A stretch of 9,198 nucleotides of DNA from Dehalococcoidia bacterium (GTDB taxonomy: Bacteria > Chloroflexota > Dehalococcoidia > JACPQF01), in NCBI GenBank assembly GCA_030650265.1, contig JAUSEJ010000135.1, positions 1-9,198 of the forward strand. The letters run 5' to 3'. Positions within the stretch are counted from its first letter, which is position 1. Every line of letters starts with the position of its first letter. The notes beneath the pieces are model-generated. The model ran no database searches. It worked only from the letters and a program-made list of their open reading frames with translations, and was not told where the DNA came from. Below, in pieces: positions 1 through 6,461 of this stretch. The position numbers and the translations under genes are program-made.

Positions 1-692
1 ACAACATCACTGTTGCCAACAAGGGTACGGCTGACATTTCGAATATCTATGTGGCTGGTTTGATTCCCGAAGGAGCCAAGTTCGATTCAGTTGTCACCAC
101 TCCTGCTGGTTCCAGCTCTCTGGGCGCTCAAGGGAACGTGGTAGCCTGGCTGGTAACCCGCGTACCTGCCAACGGCAGCGTTACTCTATCTTACAAGCTA
201 AATGCACCTGATGGCTCGGGAGCGGTAAACGCCTATGCTTCTTGGAAGGCCCCCACGGCCGGCTCCGCATTGAGCGCCGCGATCACCCGAGCTGTAGCCG
301 TTGAGGCCGGGTCACCGACTCGTGGCTGCATGGCTTGCCATTACAGTGTGACTCTTGCCCGCGAGAGCGAGCGGGGTGGGCCAAATCATCCCAAGATTGC
401 CAACGATGCTGATGTAAGTGTTTGCCTCGGCTGCCACGGGGCTGCCGCCGACAGAACCGGCTTGGCTCCGAAGATGCTTCGCACCATCGTTCATGCGGCC
501 CACATGAACAGCGACACCTTCATCGGCCGGTACAAGGGCAACTGCTTCACCTGCCACGACATCTCCGAGACCGGCGCGTGGACGCTGCTATACGACAAAG
601 TAGTGGCGAACCAGTACGGCGTCCCGGACACCAAGTATGTGAACCCCAAAGGCTACGCTGCTTCTGGTCGACCCATTGTCGACGTGAAATAG
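1..692 (+). CDS. Multiheme c-type cytochrome, C-terminal part (5' end outside window)
   Basis: The frame is open from the left edge (first full codon at 3), so the gene starts upstream; the GTG at 51 is an internal valine. The visible N-terminal stretch of about 95 residues (NITVANKGTADISNIYVAG and following) looks like a beta-sandwich repeat of the DUF11/CARDB kind. It is followed by three heme c attachment motifs: CMACH (327-341), CLGCH (423-437) and CFTCH (543-557). Histidines between them (NHPKI, IVHAAHMNS) could be the distal ligands of bis-His hemes. The spacing and the IVHAAH...GNCFTCH segment recall OmcA/MtrC-type and decaheme surface cytochromes, so an exported electron-transfer protein is likely; this is family knowledge plus inference. 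More hemes may lie upstream. The protein ends 46 residues after the last heme with no anchor or sorting signal. The heme motifs are certain; the exact family is not. Confidence 0.85.
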   Translation, partial: NITVANKGTADISNIYVAGLIPEGAKFDSVVTTPAGSSSLGAQGNVVAWLVTRVPANGSVTLSYKLNAPDGSGAVNAYASWKAPTAGSALSAAITRAVAVEAGSPTRGCMACHYSVTLARESERGGPNHPKIANDADVSVCLGCHGAAADRTGLAPKMLRTIVHAAHMNSDTFIGRYKGNCFTCHDISETGAWTLLYDKVVANQYGVPDTKYVNPKGYAASGRPIVDVK

Positions 693-733
693 GATCGCGA
701 GCGAGGTCTCCGGTCCGACAGGGTCTGTCTTCT

Positions 734-774
734 AAGCACGTGGGGGCGGGTTACAAATCCGCCCCCACATGCTT
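734..774 (+). terminator. Hairpin after the cytochrome gene, GGGGCG-type palindrome
   Basis: A perfect 10-bp stem (740-749 with 759-768, GTGGGGGCGG/CCGCCCCCAC) is extended after one C-A mismatch by five more pairs (734-738 with 770-774), with a 9-nt loop. It lies 41 nt after the cytochrome stop and could end that transcript, but no T-run follows, so intrinsic termination would be weak. Its sequence resembles the palindrome at 2959-2986, so it may instead be, or also be, a copy of a dispersed palindromic repeat. The rest of the 693-859 spacer shows only the ribosome binding site of the next gene and a possible TTGCCG-17-TATAGG promoter at 820-848. Confidence 0.6.
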
Positions 775-859
775 CTCCGAAAACTAATGAGACTCAAAGG
801 ACAGTTTCCAGAGCGAAACTTGCCGGCAACTCCCTTGGCCAATATAGGAAGAGGTCCCA

Positions 860-1963
860 ATGAAGAATAAGCTGGCAGTCGTAATCGCCGTTGGCCTGGT
901 ATTGACTGTTTCACTTTCGGGATGTGTTTTCACCGCCACTGAGGACGAAGGGCCATTCCTGCCCGGCCCCAGTGAAGTGAAGGAACTCGTGCGCGAAGTC
1001 TCTGGTATCCGCTCTCTGTCGATCTCTGCCGACGGTAACAGGATGATTTACGTAGCCTTTACCGACCCGGCTAACGAGCGAATATACCTGGTTATCAGAG
1101 ACGCAAGAAACGGACGAGCTCTCCAGCTTTATGAGCATACCAATATTAGAGCGGCCTCCTGGGGGCCTGATAGCGCCTCGTTCACCTACCTCGACGAAGC
1201 CGAAGGCGAACAAAAGCGAACCATTGGCGTCATGGCAGAGCAGGCGTTAGCGATGGAAGGCGTTGTCGATCTCATGTTATACGATATGGTCTCCGGTCCG
1301 GCCTGGTCACCTGATGGACGATTTGTCGCCTTCTGGTCGCGCAAGAACCTGAACGAAGAGACAGCCCAAACAGCCTTGTGGCTGGTGCGTCCAGATGGGA
1401 GCGACTTAAGAACTCTCTACGGCGGGTCGAATGCCAAGACAATTGGCACTATCACCGGCAACCTAACCTGGTCGCCAGACACCAGCCAACTTCTCTTCAC
1501 GATGGGCAAAGGCAACGCTGTAAATGCCTTCGTCATGGAAAGGCGAGGAGGGGAGCCTAAGAACCTGACGTCCAACTACCTCAAGGTCTCCGACCTTTCA
1601 TGGTCGCCCAGCGGGAAGAAGATTGCCTACGCGGCAATCGAAAGAGAGCGACCTGAGGTGTCACCAAAGATAGGGGTCATGAACACCGACGGCTCAGGTA
1701 AGACATTGCTTGGCCCAAGTGGCTGGCCTGTAGGCTGGATTCCCAATAGCGGCGAACTGGCCTATCTCAGCTTTGACGGCGACATCAAGACTCCGCGGGT
1801 TTCGCGACGACTCGAAGCCGTCAACGTCAGGACCAGGGCCGTACGTCTATTGGCCGAGGTGGAGGAAGACACAATCATCGCCGCTGCCACGTCCAGCGAC
1901 AGCCGCGTTTTCTTCGTGACCGCCGACGAGCAGGGCATCGGCCAGATCATGGTGGTCGAATAA
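860..1963 (+). CDS. Lipoprotein with TolB-like (PD40/WD40-like) beta-propeller
   Basis: 367 residues. The N-terminus MKNKLAVVIAVGLVLTVSLSGC is a lipoprotein signal peptide: two lysines, a hydrophobic core, and lipobox LSGC with the lipidated Cys at residue 22. The rest is built from about seven repeats of the form (S/T)WSPDGxxIAY near residues 54-64, 98-110, 148-158 (AWSPDGRFVAFWS), 202-213 (TWSPDTSQLLFT), 246-257 (SWSPSGKKIAYAA), 290-303 and 340-353. This is the signature of a PD40-type seven-bladed propeller as in TolB. Such proteins are scaffolds or binding modules; no enzyme domain is visible, and the Tol/Pal partners are absent, so it should not be called TolB. ATG 860 follows AGGAAGAGG (846-854). 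A possible promoter (820-848) would start transcription near 855 and omit that site, so it is doubtful. It is probably a monocistronic gene, converging on panC. Confidence 0.85.
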   Translation: MKNKLAVVIAVGLVLTVSLSGCVFTATEDEGPFLPGPSEVKELVREVSGIRSLSISADGNRMIYVAFTDPANERIYLVIRDARNGRALQLYEHTNIRAASWGPDSASFTYLDEAEGEQKRTIGVMAEQALAMEGVVDLMLYDMVSGPAWSPDGRFVAFWSRKNLNEETAQTALWLVRPDGSDLRTLYGGSNAKTIGTITGNLTWSPDTSQLLFTMGKGNAVNAFVMERRGGEPKNLTSNYLKVSDLSWSPSGKKIAYAAIERERPEVSPKIGVMNTDGSGKTLLGPSGWPVGWIPNSGELAYLSFDGDIKTPRVSRRLEAVNVRTRAVRLLAEVEEDTIIAAATSSDSRVFFVTADEQGIGQIMVVE

Positions 1964-2000
1964 TTGGCTTCCTTTGTTCTGCAACGATCCAATTATTCGA
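1956..2000. terminator. Inverted repeat between convergent genes, possible bidirectional terminator
   Basis: TCGAATAATTGG (1956-1967) and its exact reverse complement (1989-2000) are separated by 21 nt. Each arm contains the TAA stop of one of the convergent genes, so the lipoprotein and PanC genes end in the same 12 bases. The loop contains a short pyrimidine/T-rich stretch on the + strand. A competing 7-bp hairpin, ACGATCC (1984-1990) with GGATCGT (2001-2007), lies at the panC end. Only 25 nt separate the two stop codons, so a shared terminator is the simplest reading. The stem is AT-rich and its strength is uncertain. Confidence 0.5.
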
Positions 2001-2826
2001 GGATCGTGTTATCGATTAACCTCGTCTTGCCAATTCGTACGGCAAGGGATAAGAGAGTTGGGCCGGCGATAGTGTCCAGTTCCTCCAAGGTTCTAACGTC
2101 GGCCACGCTAACGTAATCGATCCTGGCCAGCGGCTCCGACTCTATGAGCGCCGTCATTGCCAGGCGCAGCTTCCCGGCGCTTTGCTCTCCCGCTTGTCGC
2201 ATTTCGCTGGCCAACTTGAGGGACCGGTGCAAGACTAACGCCGCACGTCTTTCCTCGCCATTGAGGTAGACATTGCGGCTGCTCATGGCCAGACCATCTT
2301 GTTCCCTCACCGTTGGCATCACGACTACCTCGACGTTCAGGTCAAGGTCCGTTACCATCTTCCCGATGACGATGGCCTGCTGAGCATCTTTTTGGCCGAA
2401 ATAGGCCCTGGTTGGCTGAACAATGTTGAACAGTTTGTTCACGATAGTGGCAACCCCCTTGAAATGGCCGGGTCGAATGGCCCCTTCAAGCCGCCCGGTT
2501 ATTCCACCGACTTCCACGGAGGTATTGAATCCATCGGGATAGAGCTCCTCGACCGAAGGCATGAACACCAGGTCGACTGCCTCGCTTGAAAGCATGGCGA
2601 GATCCCGTTCCGGATCGCGCGGATAGCGGGAAAAATCCTCGTTCGGACCGAACTGGGTGGGATTAACGAAAATGCTGGCAACCACCAAGTCGTTCTCCGG
2701 CCGGGCTCGGCGGGCCAGAGAAAGATGGCCCTCGTGAAGATAGCCCATGGTCGGCACAAAACCCACCGTGCCAGACGCGTCGCGCCTCACTTTCTTCATC
2801 ACAGCAACCGTATCGACAACTCTCAT
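1993..2826 (-). CDS. panC: Pantothenate synthetase (pantoate--beta-alanine ligase)
   Basis: 277 residues, the normal size. PanC condenses D-pantoate with beta-alanine using ATP, through a pantoyl-adenylate, in the cytoplasm. The nucleotidyltransferase signature is clear: PTMGYLHEGH (residues 25-34) is the HIGH-like motif with H31 and H34, FVNPTQFGPNEDF follows, GQKDAQQ is the adenylate-binding stretch, and the KMSKS-like loop appears as DGLAMSSRN. The usual Ala in GALHxGH is Tyr here. The ATG at 2824-2826 is preceded by a GAGGTG ribosome binding site 4 nt away. It is the last gene of the seven-gene pantothenate/CoA block. It is separated from panB by 146 nt of repeats, so its expression may depend on how transcription and translation pass that spacer. 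Confidence 0.97.
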   Translation of the reverse strand: MRVVDTVAVMKKVRRDASGTVGFVPTMGYLHEGHLSLARRARPENDLVVASIFVNPTQFGPNEDFSRYPRDPERDLAMLSSEAVDLVFMPSVEELYPDGFNTSVEVGGITGRLEGAIRPGHFKGVATIVNKLFNIVQPTRAYFGQKDAQQAIVIGKMVTDLDLNVEVVVMPTVREQDGLAMSSRNVYLNGEERRAALVLHRSLKLASEMRQAGEQSAGKLRLAMTALIESEPLARIDYVSVADVRTLEELDTIAGPTLLSLAVRIGKTRLIDNTILE

Positions 2827-2842
2827 AATACACCTCGGTGTA

Positions 2843-2920
2843 GGGGGTTAGGGGCCGGGGAACTGTCCCCTGTCCCCTGTCCCCTGTCCCCTGTCCCCTC
2901 ACCCCTAGCCCCTAACCCCC
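2843..2920. repeat. Heptamer array (CTGTCCC x5) inside a 13-bp inverted repeat, panC leader
   Basis: Five perfect tandem copies of CTGTCCC occupy 2863-2897. They are bracketed by GGGGGTTAGGGGC (2843-2855) and its perfect reverse complement (2908-2920). On the - strand, which is the sense strand of panC, this gives nine consecutive runs of four or five G separated by 2-3 nt, a strong G-quadruplex pattern. The array ends only about 5 nt before the panC ribosome binding site. Short tandem 7-bp repeats of this type are known from cyanobacteria as STRR elements; the link to this genome is by resemblance only. Translation of this stretch (GTGDRGQGT-like) is not a gene. Confidence 0.85.
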
Positions 2921-2952
2921 AGGCTCGCCTCCACCTCTGCCAGCACTGCATT
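2905..2952 (-). pseudogene. Detached second copy of the panB 3' coding end
   Basis: Read in frame on the - strand, this encodes [15 protein letters not shown] and then TAG. The intact panB carries the same [11 protein letters not shown] near its end. The matching DNA is 34 bp in each copy (2919-2952 and 2996-3029) with three differences, all at third codon positions. This copy has no start of its own, apart from a chance ATG overlapping the panB stop. It most likely represents the original end of panB, cut off when the 43-bp palindromic segment at 2953-2995 and a duplicated stretch came to lie in front of it. Joining of two strain alleles by an assembler would give the same picture. Confidence 0.65.
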
Positions 2953-2958
2953 CCGTGG

Positions 2959-2986
2959 GTAGGGGCGAATAATCATTCGCCCCTAC
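2959..2986. repeat. REP-like palindrome GTAGGGGCG...CGCCCCTAC
   Basis: There are perfect 12-bp arms (2959-2970 and 2975-2986) with a 4-nt loop. GTAGGGGCG/CGCCCCTAC palindromes are, from memory, common dispersed intergenic repeats in several phyla including Chloroflexota and Cyanobacteria. The copy at 740-768 has the same GTxGGGGCG outer form with a different centre. Here the element overlaps the panB stop codon and supplies its last codons (RRGE). Confidence 0.8.
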
Positions 2987-3827
2987 GGCTTGCCGCCAGG
3001 CTCGCTTCCACCTCTGCCAGAACAGCATTATCTATGATGAAGCTCTCTTTGGCAGTCGGGAAGGCACTGGAGCGAACTTCGTCTACATATAGTTTGGCCG
3101 CGCCCCGAATGGTCTCACCCAATTGGGCGTATTGTTTGGCGTGCTTGGGGACAAAATCGGATATGAGACCCAGCAGATCGTGAATCACTTGAACCTGTCC
3201 ATCGCAGCCCACACCGGCGCCAATGCCAATTGTCGGCACGCTCAATCGACCTGTAATCAGCCTCGACAATCGGGCCGGGACACATTCGAGGACGATGGCG
3301 AACGCTCCCGCCTGTTCAAGAGCTTCGGCGTCGGCCACAATGTCCAACGCGGCCGAGGCGCTCTTGCCTTGAACCTTCTGACCGATCTGGTTGATCGATT
3401 GCGGCGTAAGACCGATGTGGCCCATAACCGGGATGCCGCAGTCCACTATCCGCCTCACCTTCTCGGCCATCTTCACGCCGCCCTCCAGCTTGACCGCCTG
3501 TACGCCGGCCTCCTGAATGAATCGACCGGCGTTCTTGATCGCCTCGTCGACGCCGGCGTGGTAGGTCATGAAAGGCATATCACCTACCACCAGCGCTCGC
3601 TTAGTCCCTCTGGCCACCGCTTTGGAATGGTGAATCATCTCATCCATTGTGACCGGAAGGGTATTCTCGTAGCCCAACACCACCATCCCAAGGCTGTCAC
3701 CAACGAGCAACATGTCCACGCCAGATTCATCTAGCAGCCTGGCGGTGGAGAAGTCGTAGGCGGTGAGCATGGTGATCCGATCATCTTTGGCCTTCATCTC
3801 CCGCAGTTGTCCGACCGTGACCCGCAT
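2973..3827 (-). CDS. panB: Ketopantoate hydroxymethyltransferase (3-methyl-2-oxobutanoate hydroxymethyltransferase)
   Basis: 284 residues. PanB transfers a hydroxymethyl group from 5,10-methylene-tetrahydrofolate to ketoisovalerate, the first committed step to pantoate. Family residues are in place: metal ligands D44 (VGDSLGMV) and D83 ([10 protein letters not shown]), K113 and E115 in [15 protein letters not shown] at 136-143, and the catalytic glutamate E181 in VLECVP. ATG 3825-3827 has a perfect AAGGAG ribosome binding site (3835-3840) placed inside the 3' end of panD; the two genes overlap by 47 nt. The C-terminus is odd: after [11 protein letters not shown] the last residues AASRRGE and the TGA come from an inserted palindromic segment, and a near-identical copy of the preceding 34 bp follows in the spacer. 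The catalytic domain is unaffected, so the enzyme should be functional. Confidence 0.97.
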   Translation of the reverse strand: MRVTVGQLREMKAKDDRITMLTAYDFSTARLLDESGVDMLLVGDSLGMVVLGYENTLPVTMDEMIHHSKAVARGTKRALVVGDMPFMTYHAGVDEAIKNAGRFIQEAGVQAVKLEGGVKMAEKVRRIVDCGIPVMGHIGLTPQSINQIGQKVQGKSASAALDIVADAEALEQAGAFAIVLECVPARLSRLITGRLSVPTIGIGAGVGCDGQVQVIHDLLGLISDFVPKHAKQYAQLGETIRGAAKLYVDEVRSSAFPTAKESFIIDNAVLAEVEASLAASRRGE

Positions 3828-4179
3828 AATTCAACTCCTTTCGCCTGTTGCGCTCGTCAACGTACACAAGACTCGGATGAGCGAACACCGCTTCCGCTTC
3901 AGTCATGGTGCAATACGACAAGATTATTACCGTATCGCCCTTGTGAATCAGCCTCGCGGCCGCCCCGTTCATGCAGATCACGCCTGAGCCGGCGGGACCT
4001 TCGATGGCATAGGTCTCCAGCCTGGCTCCGTTGTCAACATCTACCACGTGAACCTGCTCGTAGGGCAGTAGATTGGAGGCAAGCATCAACTCTTTGTCAA
4101 TAGTAATGCTTCCTTCATAGTCCACATTAGCCTCGGTCACTTTGGCCCGGTGGATTTTACCTTTAAGCATGGTTCTCAT
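3781..4179 (-). CDS. panD: Aspartate 1-decarboxylase precursor (pyruvoyl enzyme)
   Basis: 132 residues. PanD decarboxylates L-aspartate to beta-alanine, the second substrate of PanC. It is made as a proenzyme that cuts itself between Gly and Ser to create the pyruvoyl group; here the site is YEGS with G23-S24. K8, H10, R53, Y57 and N71 match the active-site residues of the E. coli protein shifted by one. This supports the chosen ATG at 4177-4179, which overlaps the stop of the upstream gene (ATGA) and has GGAGG at 4188-4192. Translational coupling is therefore likely. After VYVDERNRR, where many family members stop, there are about 18 more polar residues, and this tail is what overlaps the start of panB. 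No dedicated maturation factor (PanM/PanZ type) is seen. Confidence 0.97.
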   Translation of the reverse strand: MRTMLKGKIHRAKVTEANVDYEGSITIDKELMLASNLLPYEQVHVVDVDNGARLETYAIEGPAGSGVICMNGAAARLIHKGDTVIILSYCTMTEAEAVFAHPSLVYVDERNRRKELNYAGHGRTTAGDEGQR

Positions 4180-5057
4180 TCTTCATTCCTCCGACAGTAG
4201 TTTGGTTGGAGCATTATTCTCATCTCCCCGGCGCGTTGGTCGTCTATTCTTCCCTTGGCAAGAGCGATTGGAACCGTCTGCAGGCCCAACAGTCTGTAGG
4301 CATCCAGAAGCCCGGGAGCCCGTTCCGCGAGGGCTTTGATGTGCTTTTCGATAGTTCCAAGATCGCCGCGAGCGATGGGTCCCGTAAGACAGTTGGGAAG
4401 GCCCACCTTGGTAATGTTATTGACAGTTCCCCGAATGAGGGGCAGAAGGGCGTCGGTCGCCTCGCTGGTGGACACACCAAATTGCTTCCAGAGATCGGTG
4501 GCCATGCTAACGAGAGCTACCATATAGTTGCTGGTTAGAACGGCCGCGGCGTGATAAAGAACCTTGTCTCCAGGGCCCAGCCGCACACAAGTTCCACCGA
4601 GATCTTTCGCCATGGCCTCGAGGGTCCCCAGCAACAAGCCCTCGGCCTCCAAAGCGAAAGTGGATCCGGGCAGATTCTCGATCGCCTCCTCCACGCTGGC
4701 GAAGGTCTGAAGCGGATGCAAGGCTCCCACCGAAGCCCCCGACTTGCGCGCCGCTTCCAGCACGTCGAGAGAATCGGCGCCGCTGCAGTGGACAACCGAC
4801 TTACCGGCACGCCAGGCGCACTGCGAAACAACCGGTCCAATGGCGCTATCTGGTGTGGTAACAAAGACGAGTTCGGCGGCCTCCACCACACACTGTCCAT
4901 CGGCGTAAGCCTCGCAACCTTCGAGTCTGGCTGCAAGACGCTCGGCGCTGGACCTGCTCCGACTGCTCACAGCGACGACGCCGTAGCCTCTTCTTGACAG
5001 GCTTATCGCCATTGCCGTACCGACTGTGCCCGCCCCGATGAATCCCACCCTGAGCAT
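4176..5057 (-). CDS. Rossmann-like/DUF2520 oxidoreductase, probable ketopantoate reductase
   Basis: 293 residues. The N-terminal half is an NAD(P)-binding Rossmann fold with GFIGAGTVG (GxGxxG at 8-13). After the second strand comes SSRS (31-34), where an Arg favours NADPH, followed by FVTTPDSAI (65-73) and [11 protein letters not shown] with ALHPLQTF (90-119). The C-terminal helical part has the DUF2520 hallmarks KVLYHAAAV (165-173), SNY, and LTGPIARGD (224-232). DUF2520 genes commonly sit next to panBCD. The block has no panE or ilvC, so reduction of ketopantoate to pantoate is the obvious role. A second ketopantoate reductase class, PanG, is described from Francisella; whether this protein is in that class cannot be decided here. 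ATG 5055-5057 was chosen because it directly starts the first strand and has GGAG at 5067-5070; an 11-residue upstream extension is unlikely. The stop overlaps the panD start. Confidence 0.85.
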   Translation of the reverse strand: MLRVGFIGAGTVGTAMAISLSRRGYGVVAVSSRSRSSAERLAARLEGCEAYADGQCVVEAAELVFVTTPDSAIGPVVSQCAWRAGKSVVHCSGADSLDVLEAARKSGASVGALHPLQTFASVEEAIENLPGSTFALEAEGLLLGTLEAMAKDLGGTCVRLGPGDKVLYHAAAVLTSNYMVALVSMATDLWKQFGVSTSEATDALLPLIRGTVNNITKVGLPNCLTGPIARGDLGTIEKHIKALAERAPGLLDAYRLLGLQTVPIALAKGRIDDQRAGEMRIMLQPNYCRRNEE

Positions 5058-5227
5058 TCCTGCCAACTCCTGACCAAAAAAATACGCCAATCAGGAACGA
5101 CCCGAAAGGCGCAACTTAATGCTCATAATCTTCCGTCTCGGTCGTTATTGATCCAAGCGGTTTTCAATTTGTCTGCGATGACCAACGCTAGCGTCCGCCT
5201 CCTCTGGCGGTACCCTGCACTTCTTAA
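5058..5227 (-). other. 170-nt spacer between coaBC and the DUF2520 gene, with repeats and hairpins
   Basis: No gene is seen. The coaBC coding end itself holds a 7-bp stem, CAAGAGG/CCTCTTG (5236-5252), with a 3-nt loop. Further along come a stem CCGCC/GGCGG (5195-5210), the 10-bp palindrome ACGCTAGCGT (5185-5194), one copy of a 24-bp repeat (5139-5162), and an inverted copy of its first half (5090-5102). A run of seven T on the sense strand lies at 5076-5082, before the DUF2520 ribosome binding site. I see no convincing -10/-35 pair, so it is unclear whether transcription simply continues from coaBC. Confidence 0.45.
5139..5162. repeat. 24-bp repeat, copy in the DUF2520 leader
   Basis: It starts CGGTCGTT and ends GATCCAAGCGGTT. 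It matches 8202-8225 at 22 of 24 positions, the two differences being adjacent (AT against CC). It sits about 80 nt upstream of the DUF2520 start, in the same orientation as the other copy about 100 nt upstream of coaX copy 1. The 12-mer GTCGTTCCTGAT also occurs inverted at 5091-5102, forming an imperfect inverted repeat with this copy. It could be an operator, an RNA element or a repeat fragment. Confidence 0.6.
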
Positions 5228-6439
5228 CTATACCACAAGAGGGCGCCTCTTGGCAAGTAGTTCTACGACTTTGTCTAAAATTCTTTCTGCAACCTGCGCT
5301 TTCAGCAACAGAGGAACGTGTGTCATCGCCCCATTTCGCTCGATCAAGACAACCCGGTTGGTGTCGACGGCAAAACCGGCATCGGCGGCAGTTATATCAT
5401 TGGCCACAAACAGGTCACAGTTCTTGCCCGCCAGCTTCTCTCTGGCGTTGGCGACGAGATCCTCGCTTTCAGCCGCAAAGCCAACTTTGACGAAATCACC
5501 CTGCGCCTCAGCCAGAATATCGGGATTCTTAACCAGCTCAAGAATCAGACTATCGGAACCCTTTTCCTTCTTGATCTTCTGGCCGGCAGCTTGCCGGACG
5601 CGAAAATCGGCCGGCGCCGCCGCCATTATCAGAGCGTCGGCGCCAGACACCGCCGCGAGAATGGCATCCCTCATCTCCATCGTCGTCATCACCGGCGCCA
5701 CGACGATCCCGACTGGCTTGGGGAGATGAGTAGGAGCCGTAACCAGAACCACGTCGGCCCCGCGGTCCCGCGCCGCCTCGGCAATCGCGTAGCCCATCTT
5801 GCCAGAGGAGCGGTTTGTGATCACCCGCACTGGATCGATAGCTTCATGCGTTCCACCGGCGCTGACAACAACTTTCCGTCCCGCCAGATCGCCGTTTCTC
5901 CCCATAGTCTGCCGCAACGTGCCGAGTATTACGGCGAGATCGGGAAGGCGACCCCGGCCCATGGCGCCGGAGGCCAACCGGCCGTAGTCAGGCTCGACGA
6001 TAGTGAAGCCCCTGTCTTTCAATGCCTTCAGGTTTTGTCGGGTAACTGCCGCCTCGTACATATTAACGTTCATGGCGGGAGCAAGAACAACCGGAGCGCG
6101 GGTGGCAAGAACGATGGCGCTAAGCATATCCTCCGCCGAGCCAATGGCCAATCGAGCGATAGTGGTGGCCGTGGCCGGAGCGATCAGCACGGCATCCGCC
6201 TTTTCCGCCAGGGCGACATGCTCGACGCTATCCTCGGAATCGATGTCAAACATCTCGGTAATGACCGGCCTATGCGTGATCGTACGGAAGGTGAAAGGGG
6301 TAACAAACTCCCGCGCCGCCTTAGTCATGACCACGTTGACCGTAGCCCCGGCTTTGGTGAGCTGGCTGGCGATGTCCACCGCCTTATAGGCCGCAATGCT
6401 GCCGGTTACACCCAGTACTATCGTTTTGCCTTCGAGCAC
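5228..6439 (-). CDS. coaBC: Bifunctional phosphopantothenoylcysteine decarboxylase / phosphopantothenate--cysteine ligase
   Basis: 403 residues, usual length. CoaB joins phosphopantothenate to cysteine using a nucleotide triphosphate, and CoaC, an FMN enzyme, decarboxylates the product to 4'-phosphopantetheine. In the CoaC half, GSIAAYK (13-19) binds FMN, H74 in SVEHVAL matches the E. coli active-site His75, and N124 in PAMNVNM matches Asn125. In the CoaB half, SAGGTHEAIDPVR (193-205) with N209 and SSGKMG form the nucleotide and substrate site, AAAPADFRV is conserved, and KIKK (288-291) holds the key lysine. The unusual point is GRLASGAMGRGRL: residue 157, codon TCC at 5969-5971, is Ser where E. 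coli has the essential Cys158. The start is GTG 6437-6439, preceded by TTGGAGG. Upstream sense codons are repeat DNA and are not included. Confidence 0.96.
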   Translation of the reverse strand: MLEGKTIVLGVTGSIAAYKAVDIASQLTKAGATVNVVMTKAAREFVTPFTFRTITHRPVITEMFDIDSEDSVEHVALAEKADAVLIAPATATTIARLAIGSAEDMLSAIVLATRAPVVLAPAMNVNMYEAAVTRQNLKALKDRGFTIVEPDYGRLASGAMGRGRLPDLAVILGTLRQTMGRNGDLAGRKVVVSAGGTHEAIDPVRVITNRSSGKMGYAIAEAARDRGADVVLVTAPTHLPKPVGIVVAPVMTTMEMRDAILAAVSGADALIMAAAPADFRVRQAAGQKIKKEKGSDSLILELVKNPDILAEAQGDFVKVGFAAESEDLVANAREKLAGKNCDLFVANDITAADAGFAVDTNRVVLIERNGAMTHVPLLLKAQVAERILDKVVELLAKRRPLVV

Positions 6440-6444
6440 TATTG

Positions 6445-6451
6445 CCTCCAA
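6445..6451 (-). promoter_or_regulatory. Ribosome binding site that fixes the coaBC GTG start
   Basis: TTGGAGG on the - strand lies 5 nt before GTG 6437-6439. It makes MLEGKTIVLGVTGSIAAYK the true N-terminus. An ATG 66 nt further upstream would add NIQHSTFNLEP-type residues, which are merely the translation of the heptamer repeat in the spacer. Confidence 0.85.
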
Positions 6452-6461
6452 GGGTTCAAGG

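Noticed and set aside
820..848. TTGCCG-17-TATAGG as promoter of the lipoprotein gene
   Set aside because: It would start transcription near 855, leaving out the good ribosome binding site at 846-854; the two signals conflict, so it is not called as a feature.
2663..2902. Open frame on the - strand reading GQGTGDRGQGT and then out-of-frame panC
   Set aside because: It is a translation of the heptamer array and a shadow frame of panC, with no independent support.
3123..3734. Long + strand open frames opposite panB and coaBC (also 5318-6472)
   Set aside because: They are antisense shadows of genes with clear family motifs, caused by GC-rich codon use; no independent start signals or recognisable motifs.
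5195..5217. AGGGTACCGCC on the - strand after coaBC, resembling the T-box core AGGGTGGNACCGCG
   Set aside because: Three bases of the core are missing, there is no specifier stem or terminator arrangement, and the downstream gene is not an amino-acid or tRNA-synthetase gene.
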